Part shown: piece after piece, positions 19,072 to 27,349 of the stretch
How positions within the stretch are numbered: position 1 is the stretch's first letter
How the letters are laid out: each line of letters begins with the position of its first letter
NCBI RefSeq assembly: GCF_009908285.1
Contig: NZ_JAAARM010000010.1
Span: 124,001-188,000 of the forward strand
DNA: 64,000 nucleotides
Source of the DNA: Pseudomonas sp. Fl4BN1
GTDB taxonomy: Bacteria > Pseudomonadota > Gammaproteobacteria > Pseudomonadales > Pseudomonadaceae
Reading direction: 5' to 3'
The notes under the pieces: generated by a model
Seen by the model: only the letters and a program-made list of their open reading frames with translations
What the model was told of the DNA's origin: nothing
Database searches by the model: none
Translations under genes and position numbers: made by a program

Positions 19072-19575
19072 ATGATGAGACTGACGAAGGGCGACAACCA
19101 GGGCCTGAGAGTGGGGCCGCGTTGGCCCTCTTCAAAGGTGCTGATGGAGAGGGAAGTATTTCTTCAACTGGTCGAGGTCCAGTCACGATTGCCACGTTCG
19201 GTGCAACTGCTGGTGACTCGGGGTTATGAGAACAGAAGCAGTTACCTGGGTTTTTTCAGAAGCTTGTCACGGTGGTTGGGTATCAAGTTGTTCTGCCTGT
19301 GTTATCCGCAGCGCAAACACGAGCTGGAGGATATCTTCGGCTCCAATGGCCATGATGTGGACGGCTCTCATGTCGACGTGTCGATTGTTCTCAATGGCAA
19401 GAGATTGCGTTTTCTGCCCCTGGGCGTATTTACCTCGCTTGTTTGTCAAGAACGGTTAAAAGCTCGGTATTCGGCTGTCGTGGATGAGGTCAAGGAAACG
19501 CTGAGGCAATGCGGTTTCGAGATTCATCGCAATCACACGGAAAGCCTGCAGATTCACTGCGATTACAAGGCTTGA
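19072..19575 (+). CDS. uncharacterised protein with a possible M15-like metallopeptidase signature
   Basis: Up to 167 residues. NGHDVDGSHVDVSIVL in the middle and TESLQIHCDY near the C-terminus place His, Asp, Glu and His in an order reminiscent of VanX/DacB-type M15 peptidases (HxxxxxxD … ExxH). The spacing is not canonical, so this is tentative. The start is uncertain: ATG at 19072 gives the longest form; ATG at 19144 has a better AAAGG site and gives 143 residues. No signal peptide in either form. Confidence 0.55.
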   Translation: MMRLTKGDNQGLRVGPRWPSSKVLMEREVFLQLVEVQSRLPRSVQLLVTRGYENRSSYLGFFRSLSRWLGIKLFCLCYPQRKHELEDIFGSNGHDVDGSHVDVSIVLNGKRLRFLPLGVFTSLVCQERLKARYSAVVDEVKETLRQCGFEIHRNHTESLQIHCDYKA

Positions 19576-19659
19576 TGGCTGAGTGTTGATTGGTGCCAGT
19601 GATTGCTGTTGTGTCGCGGTGCCTATGGCGCTCACCAATGAAAGTAACAAGGATGTTGC

Positions 19660-19893
19660 GTGTTGCTTAACCTGTTGTTGCTGGTGCCGCTGTTTTGTGT
19701 GAGTGGCTGCATGGCTCTGATTGTACGAACGACTCCCGAAACCTGTCCCTACATTGGCGTCCGAATGGACTGGGCACTGGCGGAAAACAACAACGGGGTG
19801 CTGTGGCCGCTGCTGGCGCTGGATGCACCATTCTCTGCCGCGGTGGACACGTTGATGTTTCCCTTTGAGTACCAGTACAGCTGCAAACTGTGA
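19660..19893 (+). CDS. YceK/YidQ family lipoprotein (DUF1375)
   Basis: A 77-residue lipoprotein. The signal peptide ends in the lipobox CVSGC (lipidated Cys near residue 17). The mature part has the family pattern YIGVRMDW … LWPLLALDAPFSAAVDTLMFP. The start is GTG at 19660 with AAGGA upstream. Expected in the cell envelope; the biochemical role of the family is unknown. Confidence 0.85.
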   Translation: MLLNLLLLVPLFCVSGCMALIVRTTPETCPYIGVRMDWALAENNNGVLWPLLALDAPFSAAVDTLMFPFEYQYSCKL

Positions 19894-20014
19894 GGATGCT
19901 GTCGGATCAGCCCGCGTAGTCGGCGGTACCCGGGAGCTTCGATTGAGCCCGGTTGAGACTGCAGCTTGTCTGGGCTGGAGCCTCAACCGAGTTCGACGGC
20001 GAAAATCCGCCGGC

Positions 20015-21283
20015 TTATTCCCAGCGTTTGAACAGCACGCTGGCGTTGACCCCACCAAACCCGAAGCCATTGGACAGTGCGTATTGCATGGCCACTTTAC
20101 GTGCCTGGCCGCGAACCAGATCCAGGCCCTCGGCGGCCGCATCCGGGTTCTCCAGGTTGAGCGTGGCGGGAGCGATCTGGTCGCGTAGGGCGAGGATGGT
20201 AAAGATCGCTTCGATCCCCCCCGCAGCTCCCAGCAGGTGACCGGTGGCGGACTTGGTGGCGCTGATGGCCAGGTCGCTAGTGGTGCCGAATACGGTCTTG
20301 ATGGCCGCCAGCTCACCTTTGTCGCCCACCGGAGTGGACGTGGCGTGGGCATTCAGGTGCTGGACCTGGGAGGCCTCGATACCCGCCTGGCGCAAGGCTT
20401 GCTGCATGGCGCGGCGGGCGCCGTCGCCGTCTTCCGGGCCGGCAGTCATGTGATAGGCGTCGGCGCTGGTGCCATAACCCACCAGTTCAGCGATGGGCTG
20501 TGCGCCACGGGCCAGGGCGTGTTCCAGGTACTCGATAACCAGCAGGCCGGCACCTTCACCCATGACAAAACCATCCCGAGCCTGGTCGAAGGGGCGTGAG
20601 GCGCGTTCCGGGGAGTCGTTGTACTCGCTGGACAAGGCTCTTGCTGCGGCAAAGCCGCCCAGGCTGACGCGGTGAATCGTCGCCTCTGCACCGCCACAGA
20701 CGGCGATGTCGATTTCACCCGCGCGAATCATCCGTGCCGCATCACCAATGGCTTGAACCCCGGCGGCGCAAGCGGTGACCGGTGTTCCCAGTGGTCCCTT
20801 GAGGCCGTGGCGAATCGACACGTGACCTGCGGCCAGGTTGCTCAGGAAGGATGGAATGGTGAACGGCGACAGGCGTCGTGGCCCCTTGCTGTCGGTGGTT
20901 CGCACGGCCTCGGCGATGGCCGGAAATCCTCCCACGCCGGTGGCAATGATGGTGGCTGTGCGCTCCTGGGCTTCGGTGGTATCCGGCTTCCACTGGGCCT
21001 GGGCCAGGGCCTCTTCCGCCGCTGCCAGGGCGAAGAGGATGAAGCGGTCCATCTTGCGTTGTTCCTTGGGCGCCAGCAGTTGATCCGGATCGAAGCCGGC
21101 CTGCGGGTCCTGGGCCAGGTCAGGCACCTGGCCGCCGATGGTGGTCGACAGCTCGCCGATGAGCTCCTCCGGCAACTGGCGGATGCCGGACTGTCCCGCC
21201 AGCAGGCGCTGCCATATCTGCTCGACCCCACAACCCAGTGGAGTAATTGCGCCCATGCCGGTGACTACGATGCGTTTGCTCAT
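20015..21283 (-). CDS. beta-ketoacyl-ACP synthase II paralog (FabF-like)
   Basis: A 422-residue thiolase-fold condensing enzyme that extends acyl-ACP with malonyl-ACP. The Cys-His-His triad is intact: C in VTACAAGVQAIG, H in NAHATSTPVGD and H in SATGHLLGAAGG; the gatekeeper tail NGFGFGGVNAS is present. AGGAG precedes the ATG. It stands alone, without the acpP/fabG/fabD neighbours of the housekeeping copy, so it is probably a second, conditionally expressed KAS. A divergent HxlR regulator starts 122 bp away and is a plausible controller. Confidence 0.92.
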   Translation of the reverse strand: MSKRIVVTGMGAITPLGCGVEQIWQRLLAGQSGIRQLPEELIGELSTTIGGQVPDLAQDPQAGFDPDQLLAPKEQRKMDRFILFALAAAEEALAQAQWKPDTTEAQERTATIIATGVGGFPAIAEAVRTTDSKGPRRLSPFTIPSFLSNLAAGHVSIRHGLKGPLGTPVTACAAGVQAIGDAARMIRAGEIDIAVCGGAEATIHRVSLGGFAAARALSSEYNDSPERASRPFDQARDGFVMGEGAGLLVIEYLEHALARGAQPIAELVGYGTSADAYHMTAGPEDGDGARRAMQQALRQAGIEASQVQHLNAHATSTPVGDKGELAAIKTVFGTTSDLAISATKSATGHLLGAAGGIEAIFTILALRDQIAPATLNLENPDAAAEGLDLVRGQARKVAMQYALSNGFGFGGVNASVLFKRWE

Positions 21284-21405
21284 GCAGGTCCTGCTCCTTC
21301 AGCTTGTTTGGGTGGGGAACAACACAACGAAACGTGGACGATACTATCATCATGAAAGTAACATCCGAATCCATAAATATTTGAGGTGCCGCGCGGGAGC
21401 CAGCC

Positions 21406-21891
21406 ATGCAACGAAAAAGTCTGATTGACGCCGAATGTCCAATCGCTCGCGGTCTGGAGCGAGTGGGCGAGTGGTGGAGTATTTTGATCATGCGCGATGC
21501 GTTGCATGGCTTAAGGCGCTTCGATGAGTTTTCCCGCAGCCTGGAGATCGCCCCGAATATGTTGACGCGGCGCCTGAACTCCCTTGTGGAGGCGGAGTTG
21601 CTGGAACGCCAGGCCTACAGCCAGCGACCTTTGCGCTATGAATATGTGCCCACTGCCAAGGGCGAGGATTTCCGTGTCGTGCTCATGGCTTTCGTGGCCT
21701 GGGGCAATCGCCACTTCGCGCCTGAGGGCGAGAGTGTGCAGATTGTCCAGCGCGCGACCGGGCAGCCGGTGCAGACGGTAATGGTGGCTGTCGTCGATGG
21801 CCAGCTTGTGCCGTTGGAGGAGTGCACGGTGCAGGCGGGGCCAGCCGCCAGCGCCAGCATGCGCGAACGGCTGGCGGGCGTTGCCGATTAA
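21406..21891 (+). CDS. HxlR-family transcriptional regulator
   Basis: A 161-residue winged-helix regulator. The family core CPIARGLERVGEWWSILIMRDALHGLRRFDEF begins at residue 11 (redox-type Cys near residue 11), followed by IAPNMLTRRLNSLVEAELLERQAY and the wing RPLRYEYVPTAKG. It is divergent from the FabF-like gene and the shared intergenic space likely holds its operator. The stop overlaps the end of the convergent HAD gene by 4 bp. Confidence 0.92.
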   Translation: MQRKSLIDAECPIARGLERVGEWWSILIMRDALHGLRRFDEFSRSLEIAPNMLTRRLNSLVEAELLERQAYSQRPLRYEYVPTAKGEDFRVVLMAFVAWGNRHFAPEGESVQIVQRATGQPVQTVMVAVVDGQLVPLEECTVQAGPAASASMRERLAGVAD

Positions 21892-22622
21892 GGACGAGGC
21901 CCGGAGGGTTTGCTGCGGCGCCAGGCAGGGTGAAAGTGCCGCCAGTGGGGATCTTGTGCCGCGGCCAGCAACTCTCGGTCCCCCCGGGTGTCGCCCCAGG
22001 CGCGCAGGCGATATTGGCTCAGCGGGCCATAGACGCTTTCCAGGCGCAGCACCTTGTTTTCACACCGACAGTTGTGGCCGAGGATTCGCCCGCTCAGGAC
22101 ACCGTCGATCACTTCCAGCTCAGTGCCGATCAGTCTGACGCCGAGACGCGTGGCGAAGGGCTGCAGGACCAATGCAGGAGAGGCCGAGCACAGGGTCACC
22201 AAGGCCCCGGACTGGATCTCGCTGGCCACTGCCTGCAGGCCGCTCGGACGCATCAGCCGGGTCCAGGACTGTTGACAGAACGCTTGCGCTTGCTGCTGGA
22301 TCCACGTCACCTCCACGCCTTTGAGAAAGGTCGCGATCAACTGCGCCTTGAGCTGGTCACGGTCAACCCGGCGCGCCAGAAACCCCAGGCTCGGCAAGGC
22401 CAACCTGAGCATTCGCCGATTGAACTCGCGCTGACCAAATGCAAACCGCAGAAAGGGCACGAAGCTGTCGTGTCGGGTGAGGGTGCCGTCGAAGTCAAAG
22501 ACCGAGAGCACTTGGAGGGCGTCGGAGCCCGGGTTGAGCGATTGCGTTTCACCGTGTTCAACCAAGGGCGGCGAAGCTGTGTCTGCAGCGGGAACTTCTG
22601 GCTGATGCGGATGGAGCGACAT
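21888..22622 (-). CDS. HAD-superfamily phosphatase, subfamily IB
   Basis: A 244-residue enzyme. Motif I is VFDFDGTLTRHDSFVPFL near residue 42 (nucleophile Asp), motif II the Ser in LCSASPALVLQP, and motif IV WGDTRGDRELLAAA. The fold and the SGRILG segment match the SerB/phosphatidylglycerophosphatase C-like IB group. The first 35 residues are a disordered, family-unlike extension, so translation may start further in. Substrate unknown. Confidence 0.85.
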   Translation of the reverse strand: MSLHPHQPEVPAADTASPPLVEHGETQSLNPGSDALQVLSVFDFDGTLTRHDSFVPFLRFAFGQREFNRRMLRLALPSLGFLARRVDRDQLKAQLIATFLKGVEVTWIQQQAQAFCQQSWTRLMRPSGLQAVASEIQSGALVTLCSASPALVLQPFATRLGVRLIGTELEVIDGVLSGRILGHNCRCENKVLRLESVYGPLSQYRLRAWGDTRGDRELLAAAQDPHWRHFHPAWRRSKPSGPRP

Positions 22623-22771
22623 GATGATCTCGGTCGTTGTACAGATGTAATGCCTGCAGCTTACGCGCTCCAGGCCTGGAGGGCGCCATGCAGAGTCTTG
22701 CGTGCATGATTCACAGAGTGGTTTCCAGGGCCGGGTCAGCGTCCTTGCCGGAGCGCTTCAGGGGGCGTCCT

Positions 22772-23440
22772 TCAAGATCCATTGGCGGGGAGGGAATCGT
22801 TGGCGATAGGGATGGCTGCGGACGCATTTGCTCGTGCCCTCTCGACCATTGCCATGATGGTTGCGCGCAGTTCGTCCTGGGCTTGGGCGGGAGTGATTTC
22901 TTCCAGGGCTGCGGCATGGGAAACAGCCTCGGCGGCACCGAGCATCGCCCGCAGTCCTGCGGTTGCAATGACCTGGTCGGCAGCGAAAGGCTCCAGGGTG
23001 TCGCGGCATTTTTTCAGGAAGATCTTCTGATACTCACCCTTGATGGCCTCAAGCTCCGGCGAGCTTGCCAGGGCGGCGATGACCCCGGGTATTTCGCGCC
23101 CCTGGAGCAGCACGCAGTCGACATAGGCGCTGGCGATCACGGTGGCGCGAGAGGCCAGGGTCGGCTCGCTATTTTGCAGGGCCTGATCCATCCGGGCGGT
23201 CTGGCGCTGATCGAAGTCCTGATACAGCGCCGCCAAGAGTACTGCTCGGGTAGCGAAATGGTCGTAGACAACAGGCTTGGTGACGCCTGCCTGCTCGGCA
23301 AGGTTGCCCAGGGTCAGCGCCTCGGTGCCGCGCTCACGGACAATCTGCCAGGCAACAGTCATCAGCTGTTGCAGGCGCTGTTCCCGGGACATTCGGCGTC
23401 GTTGTGCCGGATGAGAAGCGGTTTTCTCGCTGCTTGACAT
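22772..23440 (-). CDS. TetR-family repressor
   Basis: A 222-residue regulator. The helix-turn-helix spans about residues 25-65 (AWQIVRERGTEALTLGNLAEQAGVTKPVVYDHFATRAVLLAALY). The C-terminal ligand domain is typical in length. Start 23440 (MSSSEKTAS) is chosen because the longer frame runs into the promoter region. It is divergent from a flavodoxin-fold oxidoreductase with a palindrome between them, so it most likely represses that gene. Confidence 0.92.
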   Translation of the reverse strand: MSSSEKTASHPAQRRRMSREQRLQQLMTVAWQIVRERGTEALTLGNLAEQAGVTKPVVYDHFATRAVLLAALYQDFDQRQTARMDQALQNSEPTLASRATVIASAYVDCVLLQGREIPGVIAALASSPELEAIKGEYQKIFLKKCRDTLEPFAADQVIATAGLRAMLGAAEAVSHAAALEEITPAQAQDELRATIMAMVERARANASAAIPIANDSLPANGS

Positions 23441-23453
23441 GGCTATGTACCAA

Positions 23454-23480
23454 AAGTAACTTATGGGTCGTAATTTACTA
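23454..23480. promoter_or_regulatory. candidate TetR operator in the divergent intergenic region
   Basis: AAGTAACTTA and TAATTTACTA form an imperfect inverted repeat (8 of 10 positions) around a 7-base centre. It is the only clear dyad in the 94 bases between the two start codons. Confidence 0.55.
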
Positions 23481-23534
23481 AAAGTATATAAGTCCCCAAT
23501 CATTCAGCGCAATCCGCTCGCAGGAGTATTCGCC

Positions 23535-24146
23535 GTGCATGCACTTATTGTTGTCGCCCATCACGATTCCCAGTCCCTCACTCAGCAACTTGCGCGGCAG
23601 ATTGCCGAGGGGCTGCAGGTGGCCGACCCTCGAAACACTTCCGAGATCGCCGATCTCTGGGCGGAAGGATTCGATCCTTGTTTTGGTGCCGCCGATATCG
23701 TGGTCCATCGCACCCAGGCGCAGCCTCCTGCCGATGTGGTGGCGGAACAGGCACGAATTGATCGTGCCGATACCCTGGTCCTGGTCTACCCGGTGTACTG
23801 GTGGTCCATGCCGGCATTGCTCAAGGGCTGGATTGACCGGGTGTTCTCCAATGGCTGGGCCTTTGATTTCCAAGCGGACGCCAAGCTTGAGAAGAAGCTC
23901 GGACGGCTTCAGGTGCATCTCGTGGGTGTTGCCGGGGCTGATGCCAGTACCTATGAGCGGCACGGTTATCTTGCAGCCATGAGGGCCCAGATCGATCATG
24001 GGATCTTCGATTACTGCGGAGCTCGTGTCGTGACTTCGCAACTGCTGTGCGACTCGGAGGCAGGGGAGGCGGCGTCTCATCTGAGCCGTGCGCGGGATAT
24101 CGGGCAAGCGCTCTGGAGTGGCAACAGGCTCGTCGAGCCAGCGTGA
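23535..24146 (+). CDS. NAD(P)H:quinone oxidoreductase-like flavoprotein
   Basis: A 203-residue flavodoxin-like-fold protein (Flavodoxin_2). MHALIVVAHHDSQSLTQQL supplies the FMN/FAD phosphate loop, and LVLVYPVYWWSMPALLKGWIDRVFSNGWAF is the family signature of MdaB/NQO1-type enzymes; a further match is GVAGADASTYERHGY. The start is GTG at 23535 with AGGAG eight bases upstream. It would reduce quinones or electrophiles by two electrons using NAD(P)H. Likely under control of the divergent TetR gene and induced by such compounds. Confidence 0.9.
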   Translation: MHALIVVAHHDSQSLTQQLARQIAEGLQVADPRNTSEIADLWAEGFDPCFGAADIVVHRTQAQPPADVVAEQARIDRADTLVLVYPVYWWSMPALLKGWIDRVFSNGWAFDFQADAKLEKKLGRLQVHLVGVAGADASTYERHGYLAAMRAQIDHGIFDYCGARVVTSQLLCDSEAGEAASHLSRARDIGQALWSGNRLVEPA

Positions 24147-24845
24147 GATCGATCTAGCAGGATGGAGGGAAGAAGAGATATGTCGGGATCGTAGGGAGCT
24201 TTACCTTCGAAGGCAGGCTTGAGCCCTTACCCCCAGCAGCACCAGGCAAAGGTGGTCACGCAGAGCAGCAAGGGCAGGGTATCGAGAAAGTCATTCATAC
24301 CAGCTCATTCCATTCAGGCAAGTGCCGGCAATTTAAGGTGAGTCCCAGTATCTGTCTGTTGCGATTGTGTGAATTTTCAGTGCGCTTTCGTTTAAGGCGC
24401 AAAAGGTTGCTTGGTGCAGCAAGGCACTGTGTTGCGAATCCAGATACTGAGGCTGGAAGACGCTGCCTAGAAAAAGCCAATACCTCAAAAAAAGTGTGGA
24501 TAATTAATGACTTAGGTGATTTTATTTGCACTTTTTTCCTCAAAATATCTTGTTACAGAATGTACTGTTCCGTTACTATGCCCCTGCGTTCACCCACCAC
24601 GGTTTATGCATTTTTAGCCCCAAGTATCCATCAGCTGCTTGGGCTTTTTTTTGCCTGGAATTTGTCCAGGTAGCCCCTCTTTGAATGACTTTCCTGCTCT
24701 GACAGCACTCGCGAATACCTGGCCTGCCGCATACGCCTGTTGCGCGTGCAAGGTGCTCAGTGGGAGCTCCAGTGTGCACCCACAGAACTGTTACAGTACG
24801 CACCTTTGATGCGACAGCAGTTTGTGTATTCACGGCGGGATGCTG
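24147..24845. other. 700-base intergenic region with a candidate small RNA
   Basis: No protein gene is supported. A promoter-like pair (TTGTTA at 24550, TACTAT at 24574, 18-base spacer) is followed by a strong terminator ending near 24653, which could produce an RNA of roughly 70 nt listed separately. Confidence 0.5.
24585..24653 (+). ncRNA. candidate small RNA with intrinsic terminator
   Basis: From the predicted start after TACTAT the transcript would run through CACCCACCACGG and end in the hairpin AGCCCCAAG … CTTGGGCT followed by eight T residues (24616-24652). There is no ORF inside. No known Pseudomonas sRNA is recognised. The promoter is weak by consensus. Confidence 0.4.
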
Positions 24846-25118
24846 ATGAGCCAACATGATGGCGAAAGGGATGACAGTGAGAGCGGATTCAGGACGCTGG
24901 TCCTCTCAATCGTGGGTATTGCAGTGGTTCTCGGGATCTACATTGTCCGGTTCAACGCTGAAACCGATAGGGAAAGAGCCGAGGCATTGGATGAGATCCT
25001 GCGCTGCCGGCAGCAGAACATGCCATCGCATCTCTCGGCGAGCGATCCTAACGGCCCGGTTGGCGAGTGCCGCCATCTAGAAGACAGCTATGTCAGAAGG
25101 TTTGGTTTTTCTCGCTGA
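24846..25118 (+). CDS. single-helix membrane protein
   Basis: A 90-residue protein: acidic N-terminus (SQHDGERDDSESGF), one membrane helix (TLVLSIVGIAVVLGIYIV, about residues 18-36), then a charged domain with two cysteines (LRCRQQN, GECRHLE). An in-frame ATG at 24840 is an alternative start. Function unknown. Confidence 0.65.
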   Translation: MSQHDGERDDSESGFRTLVLSIVGIAVVLGIYIVRFNAETDRERAEALDEILRCRQQNMPSHLSASDPNGPVGECRHLEDSYVRRFGFSR

Positions 25119-25169
25119 TTGAACGATTCGAGTCTCTTGCTGATAGGTTTTTCCATCTTTGCTGTGTGA

Positions 25170-25201
25170 CAGCAGTGCAGTGCAGAGCACTGCCACTGCT
25201 G
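25170..25201. terminator. strong hairpin between convergent genes
   Basis: CAGCAGTGCAGTGC folds onto GCACTGCCACTGCTG with one bulged base and a tiny loop. It lies between two convergent genes (ends 25118 and 25227), so it may end transcription from both sides, although no long T-run follows. Confidence 0.5.
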
Positions 25202-25226
25202 CCCGAAGCTCACCGGGTAGCGCGTT

Positions 25227-25715
25227 TCAACCGTCAACGATTTGCAGTTCTTCACTTGCCTGTGGGGGTACGAAGTAGCGGCAGATCAGTTCGAATTGTT
25301 CTTCGCTGGTGGAAAAGGGATGGTCTCCCTGACGATTGCGCTCGTGTAGTCGCTTGCGGCAAGTGTCCTCATCGACATTCAGCAGGTGCAACTGATGTTG
25401 CACCCCGGCCCGGTCGGCCAAGGATCGTAGCCATGCCCGCTGGGCGAGGGTGTTGGCTGGGAAGTCCAGAACGACACTGGTTCCTGCGCGCAATGTGTCC
25501 ACCACCAAAGGCTCCAACACACTTCCAAGCCGCTGGGCATACAGCAGGTAGTCCGCAATCGAATGGATGGTGTCTGGATACAGCTGCGCCAACCATTGAT
25601 CCTCGCAGATCAATACGCTGCCGGGAGTCTGTGACAGTTGTTTGGCGAGTGTGGATTTGCCCGAGGCGATCTTGCCGCACAGCAGGTGTAAAACAGCGGC
25701 GGATGGTGGGTTCAT
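25227..25715 (-). CDS. P-loop ATPase/kinase of the AAA_33 (zeta-like) group
   Basis: A 162-residue protein. LLCGKIASGKSTLAKQL is a Walker A motif at residues 11-27, and the aspartates in SVLICEDQWLAQLYPD and VVLDFPANT fit the kinase/zeta-toxin-like AAA_33 pattern. The basic lid region is VDEDTCRKRLHERNRQGDHP. Such proteins phosphorylate small substrates, but none can be named. No antitoxin gene is adjacent, so a zeta-type toxin is unlikely. Confidence 0.85.
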   Translation of the reverse strand: MNPPSAAVLHLLCGKIASGKSTLAKQLSQTPGSVLICEDQWLAQLYPDTIHSIADYLLYAQRLGSVLEPLVVDTLRAGTSVVLDFPANTLAQRAWLRSLADRAGVQHQLHLLNVDEDTCRKRLHERNRQGDHPFSTSEEQFELICRYFVPPQASEELQIVDG

Positions 25716-26083
25716 GCTGCATCTCCTTGGTTTGAGGCCTCAGAAGAGCGGTCATGAATCTCCGCCTCTGAGGCGGGTGCTGACTGGTTGAACAGCCGCT
25801 ATCCCACCCGGTCGATGAGGTGGCTAATAATCGATGGGCAGTGAGATTTCGAGGGCAGGTTCATTGCTTGAAACTTACACAGATCGCCGAAAAAAGCATA
25901 GCAGCATGAACAGCAGAAGAGTTGATTGGCTCTGTCTGCAGGTACTACCCAGTTACTGTCCCGATTCCGCTGCAGAACTGTGGAGCAGTTAACAGTCCCC
26001 TGAGTTTTTTCGACGCGCAGCGAACAGAGCTGGCCTATTCTTAAAGGGAAAAATCCACAAAATCCCTCACAAGCGAGAAAGCC
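25716..26083. other. intergenic region without recognised features
   Basis: About 370 bases between the P-loop gene and the DUF1652 gene. Both promoters must lie here as the genes diverge. No clear -35/-10 pair, repeat or ORF is visible to me. Confidence 0.5.
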
Positions 26084-26347
26084 ATGCTCTCCACCCGCGA
26101 GCTATGCCACATACTGGAATCCGGCTTTCTCCCTCTTTCCTGTACTTGCAACACGAATCCCAATGGTTCATTGACCATCAAGATCTACGACGCCGAATCG
26201 GGTCGAGTCGATTTGTTGCTGACAGGCGTATCGACCGCCCATCTCACCAGCGTGCGGGACATCTCCAATCTGATTGGCGAGTTGCGTACCGAGCTTCGGG
26301 CCGGACGCAGGGCCTTCGCCGGTGGTTTTACCAACTATGCCGGTTGA
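26084..26347 (+). CDS. DUF1652 family protein
   Basis: An 87-residue protein matching the Pseudomonas-specific DUF1652 pattern: RELCHILESGFLPLSCTC, SLTIKIYDAESGRVDLLLTGV and SVRDISNLIGELRTELRAG. Many copies per genome are usual and their function is unknown. Confidence 0.85.
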   Translation: MLSTRELCHILESGFLPLSCTCNTNPNGSLTIKIYDAESGRVDLLLTGVSTAHLTSVRDISNLIGELRTELRAGRRAFAGGFTNYAG

Positions 26348-26440
26348 GTGGTCATCCGATCATTGCTGACAGTTGAACATGTCATCCCGAGCGCATAGCG
26401 TTGGGCTGTTCGCCCGGTATCCATGACTCTTTACCGGTTC

Positions 26441-26551
26441 ATGGATGGCGAGGTCATGTGTGCTGGGCGAACTCTTTTTCTGTTGCTGTGCGTTATTCTG
26501 GCGCTGCCTGTACTATCCCCTGGCTGTGTCACCATCGGTTTTAATGCCTGA
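26441..26551 (+). CDS. candidate tiny lipoprotein
   Basis: A 36-codon frame with a hydrophobic signal-like segment (RTLFLLLCVILALPVLSPGC) ending in a lipobox-like SPGC and only eight residues after the Cys. The start could also be the ATG at 26456. The ribosome site is weak and the product is unusually short, so this is uncertain. Confidence 0.3.
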   Translation: MDGEVMCAGRTLFLLLCVILALPVLSPGCVTIGFNA

Positions 26552-26610
26552 ATTAGCTATTTACGCCTCGACCTGTGTTAGCAGTCGACTCGAAATCAAG
26601 GAGGATCCCC

Positions 26611-26817
26611 ATGTACCTGGGAAGCACGCCACCCCCTAATTACACCTATGCCCAACTATCAAAGGTACTGGAGCAAAACCGTACGGTTGCTCAAGTCAAA
26701 GGTGCCGAGGTTGAAGCTGAAGTAGAGAAGGACTTCTCCGCCCATCTGGACGCCGCACAGGCCCAACCTCAAGATGAGACGCTCAAGCTTTCGCTGGGCT
26801 TTGTCGCTGAAGCCTGA
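26611..26817 (+). CDS. hypothetical 68-residue protein
   Basis: AAGGAGG precedes ATG 26611. The product is soluble and acidic with a helical middle (YAQLSKVLEQNRTVAQVKGAEVEAEVEKDF). No motif recognised. Confidence 0.65.
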   Translation: MYLGSTPPPNYTYAQLSKVLEQNRTVAQVKGAEVEAEVEKDFSAHLDAAQAQPQDETLKLSLGFVAEA

Positions 26818-26866
26818 GCTTCATGGGCCGCCCCTCAAGATCGAAGGTTTTATGGAACGTGATTGC

Positions 26867-26888
26867 GTCAACCTCATTCGAGGTTGAC
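26867..26888. repeat. perfect inverted repeat
   Basis: GTCAACCT and AGGTTGAC flank a 6-base centre. Fifty bases after the preceding stop codon, it could be a terminator without a T-run or a protein-binding site. The remaining 290 bases to the tRNA-Leu gene contain only the promoter listed next. Confidence 0.5.
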
Positions 26889-27082
26889 TCAAAACGATAA
26901 GTCTTTAAAAATCAGTTGGTTGGCTAATTATCACCATGTTAGGCTTGCCGTCTTGCCCAGTGGCTACGAGGGTGAGCAGTTCACACCGCTGAGAAGTATC
27001 CAGATATTGTAGATCCATGATTTACAATGTTTTTTACGTTCGGTCCTGAGTGAGGAAGAAGGCATTTTTGCCGGACTCGACC

Positions 27083-27111
27083 TTGCTTCATAAGGGTTGG
27101 ATGTATATATT
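27083..27111 (+). promoter_or_regulatory. sigma-70 promoter of tRNA-Leu
   Basis: TTGCTT and TATATT are separated by 17 bases, 72 bases before the tRNA 5' end. This is the best promoter-like pair in the region. Confidence 0.6.
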
Positions 27112-27182
27112 CCACACCCTGTTTCAAGCACTGGACGGCTGAATGCCGATGGATTGTTCCAGTGTCGCGTTATCGCGCTACC

Positions 27183-27269
27183 GCCCGAATGGCGAAACTG
27201 GTAGACGCATGGGACTTAAAATCCCCCGCTCGTAAGGGCGTGCCGGTTCGATTCCGGCTTCGGGCACCA
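27183..27269 (+). tRNA. tRNA-Leu (TAA)
   Basis: A class II tRNA of 87 bases including CCA. The acceptor GCCCGAA pairs with TTCGGGC, the anticodon loop GGGACTTAAAATCCC shows TAA, a long variable arm follows (CCGCTCGTAAGGGCG) and the T arm is CCGGTTCGATTCCGG. An integrase relic begins 80 bases downstream, so the gene was a phage integration site. Confidence 0.97.
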
Positions 27270-27349
27270 TCTATTTCAAGGGCTTGCACGGTTTTTTTGA
27301 GTGAGCCTTATCCTGAACTGCTCCGCAATTTCAAATACTGCTCCGCAAT

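Noticed and set aside
25227..25715. zeta-type toxin of a toxin-antitoxin pair
   Set aside because: Walker A and size fit the wider AAA_33 group, but there is no epsilon-like antitoxin next to it.
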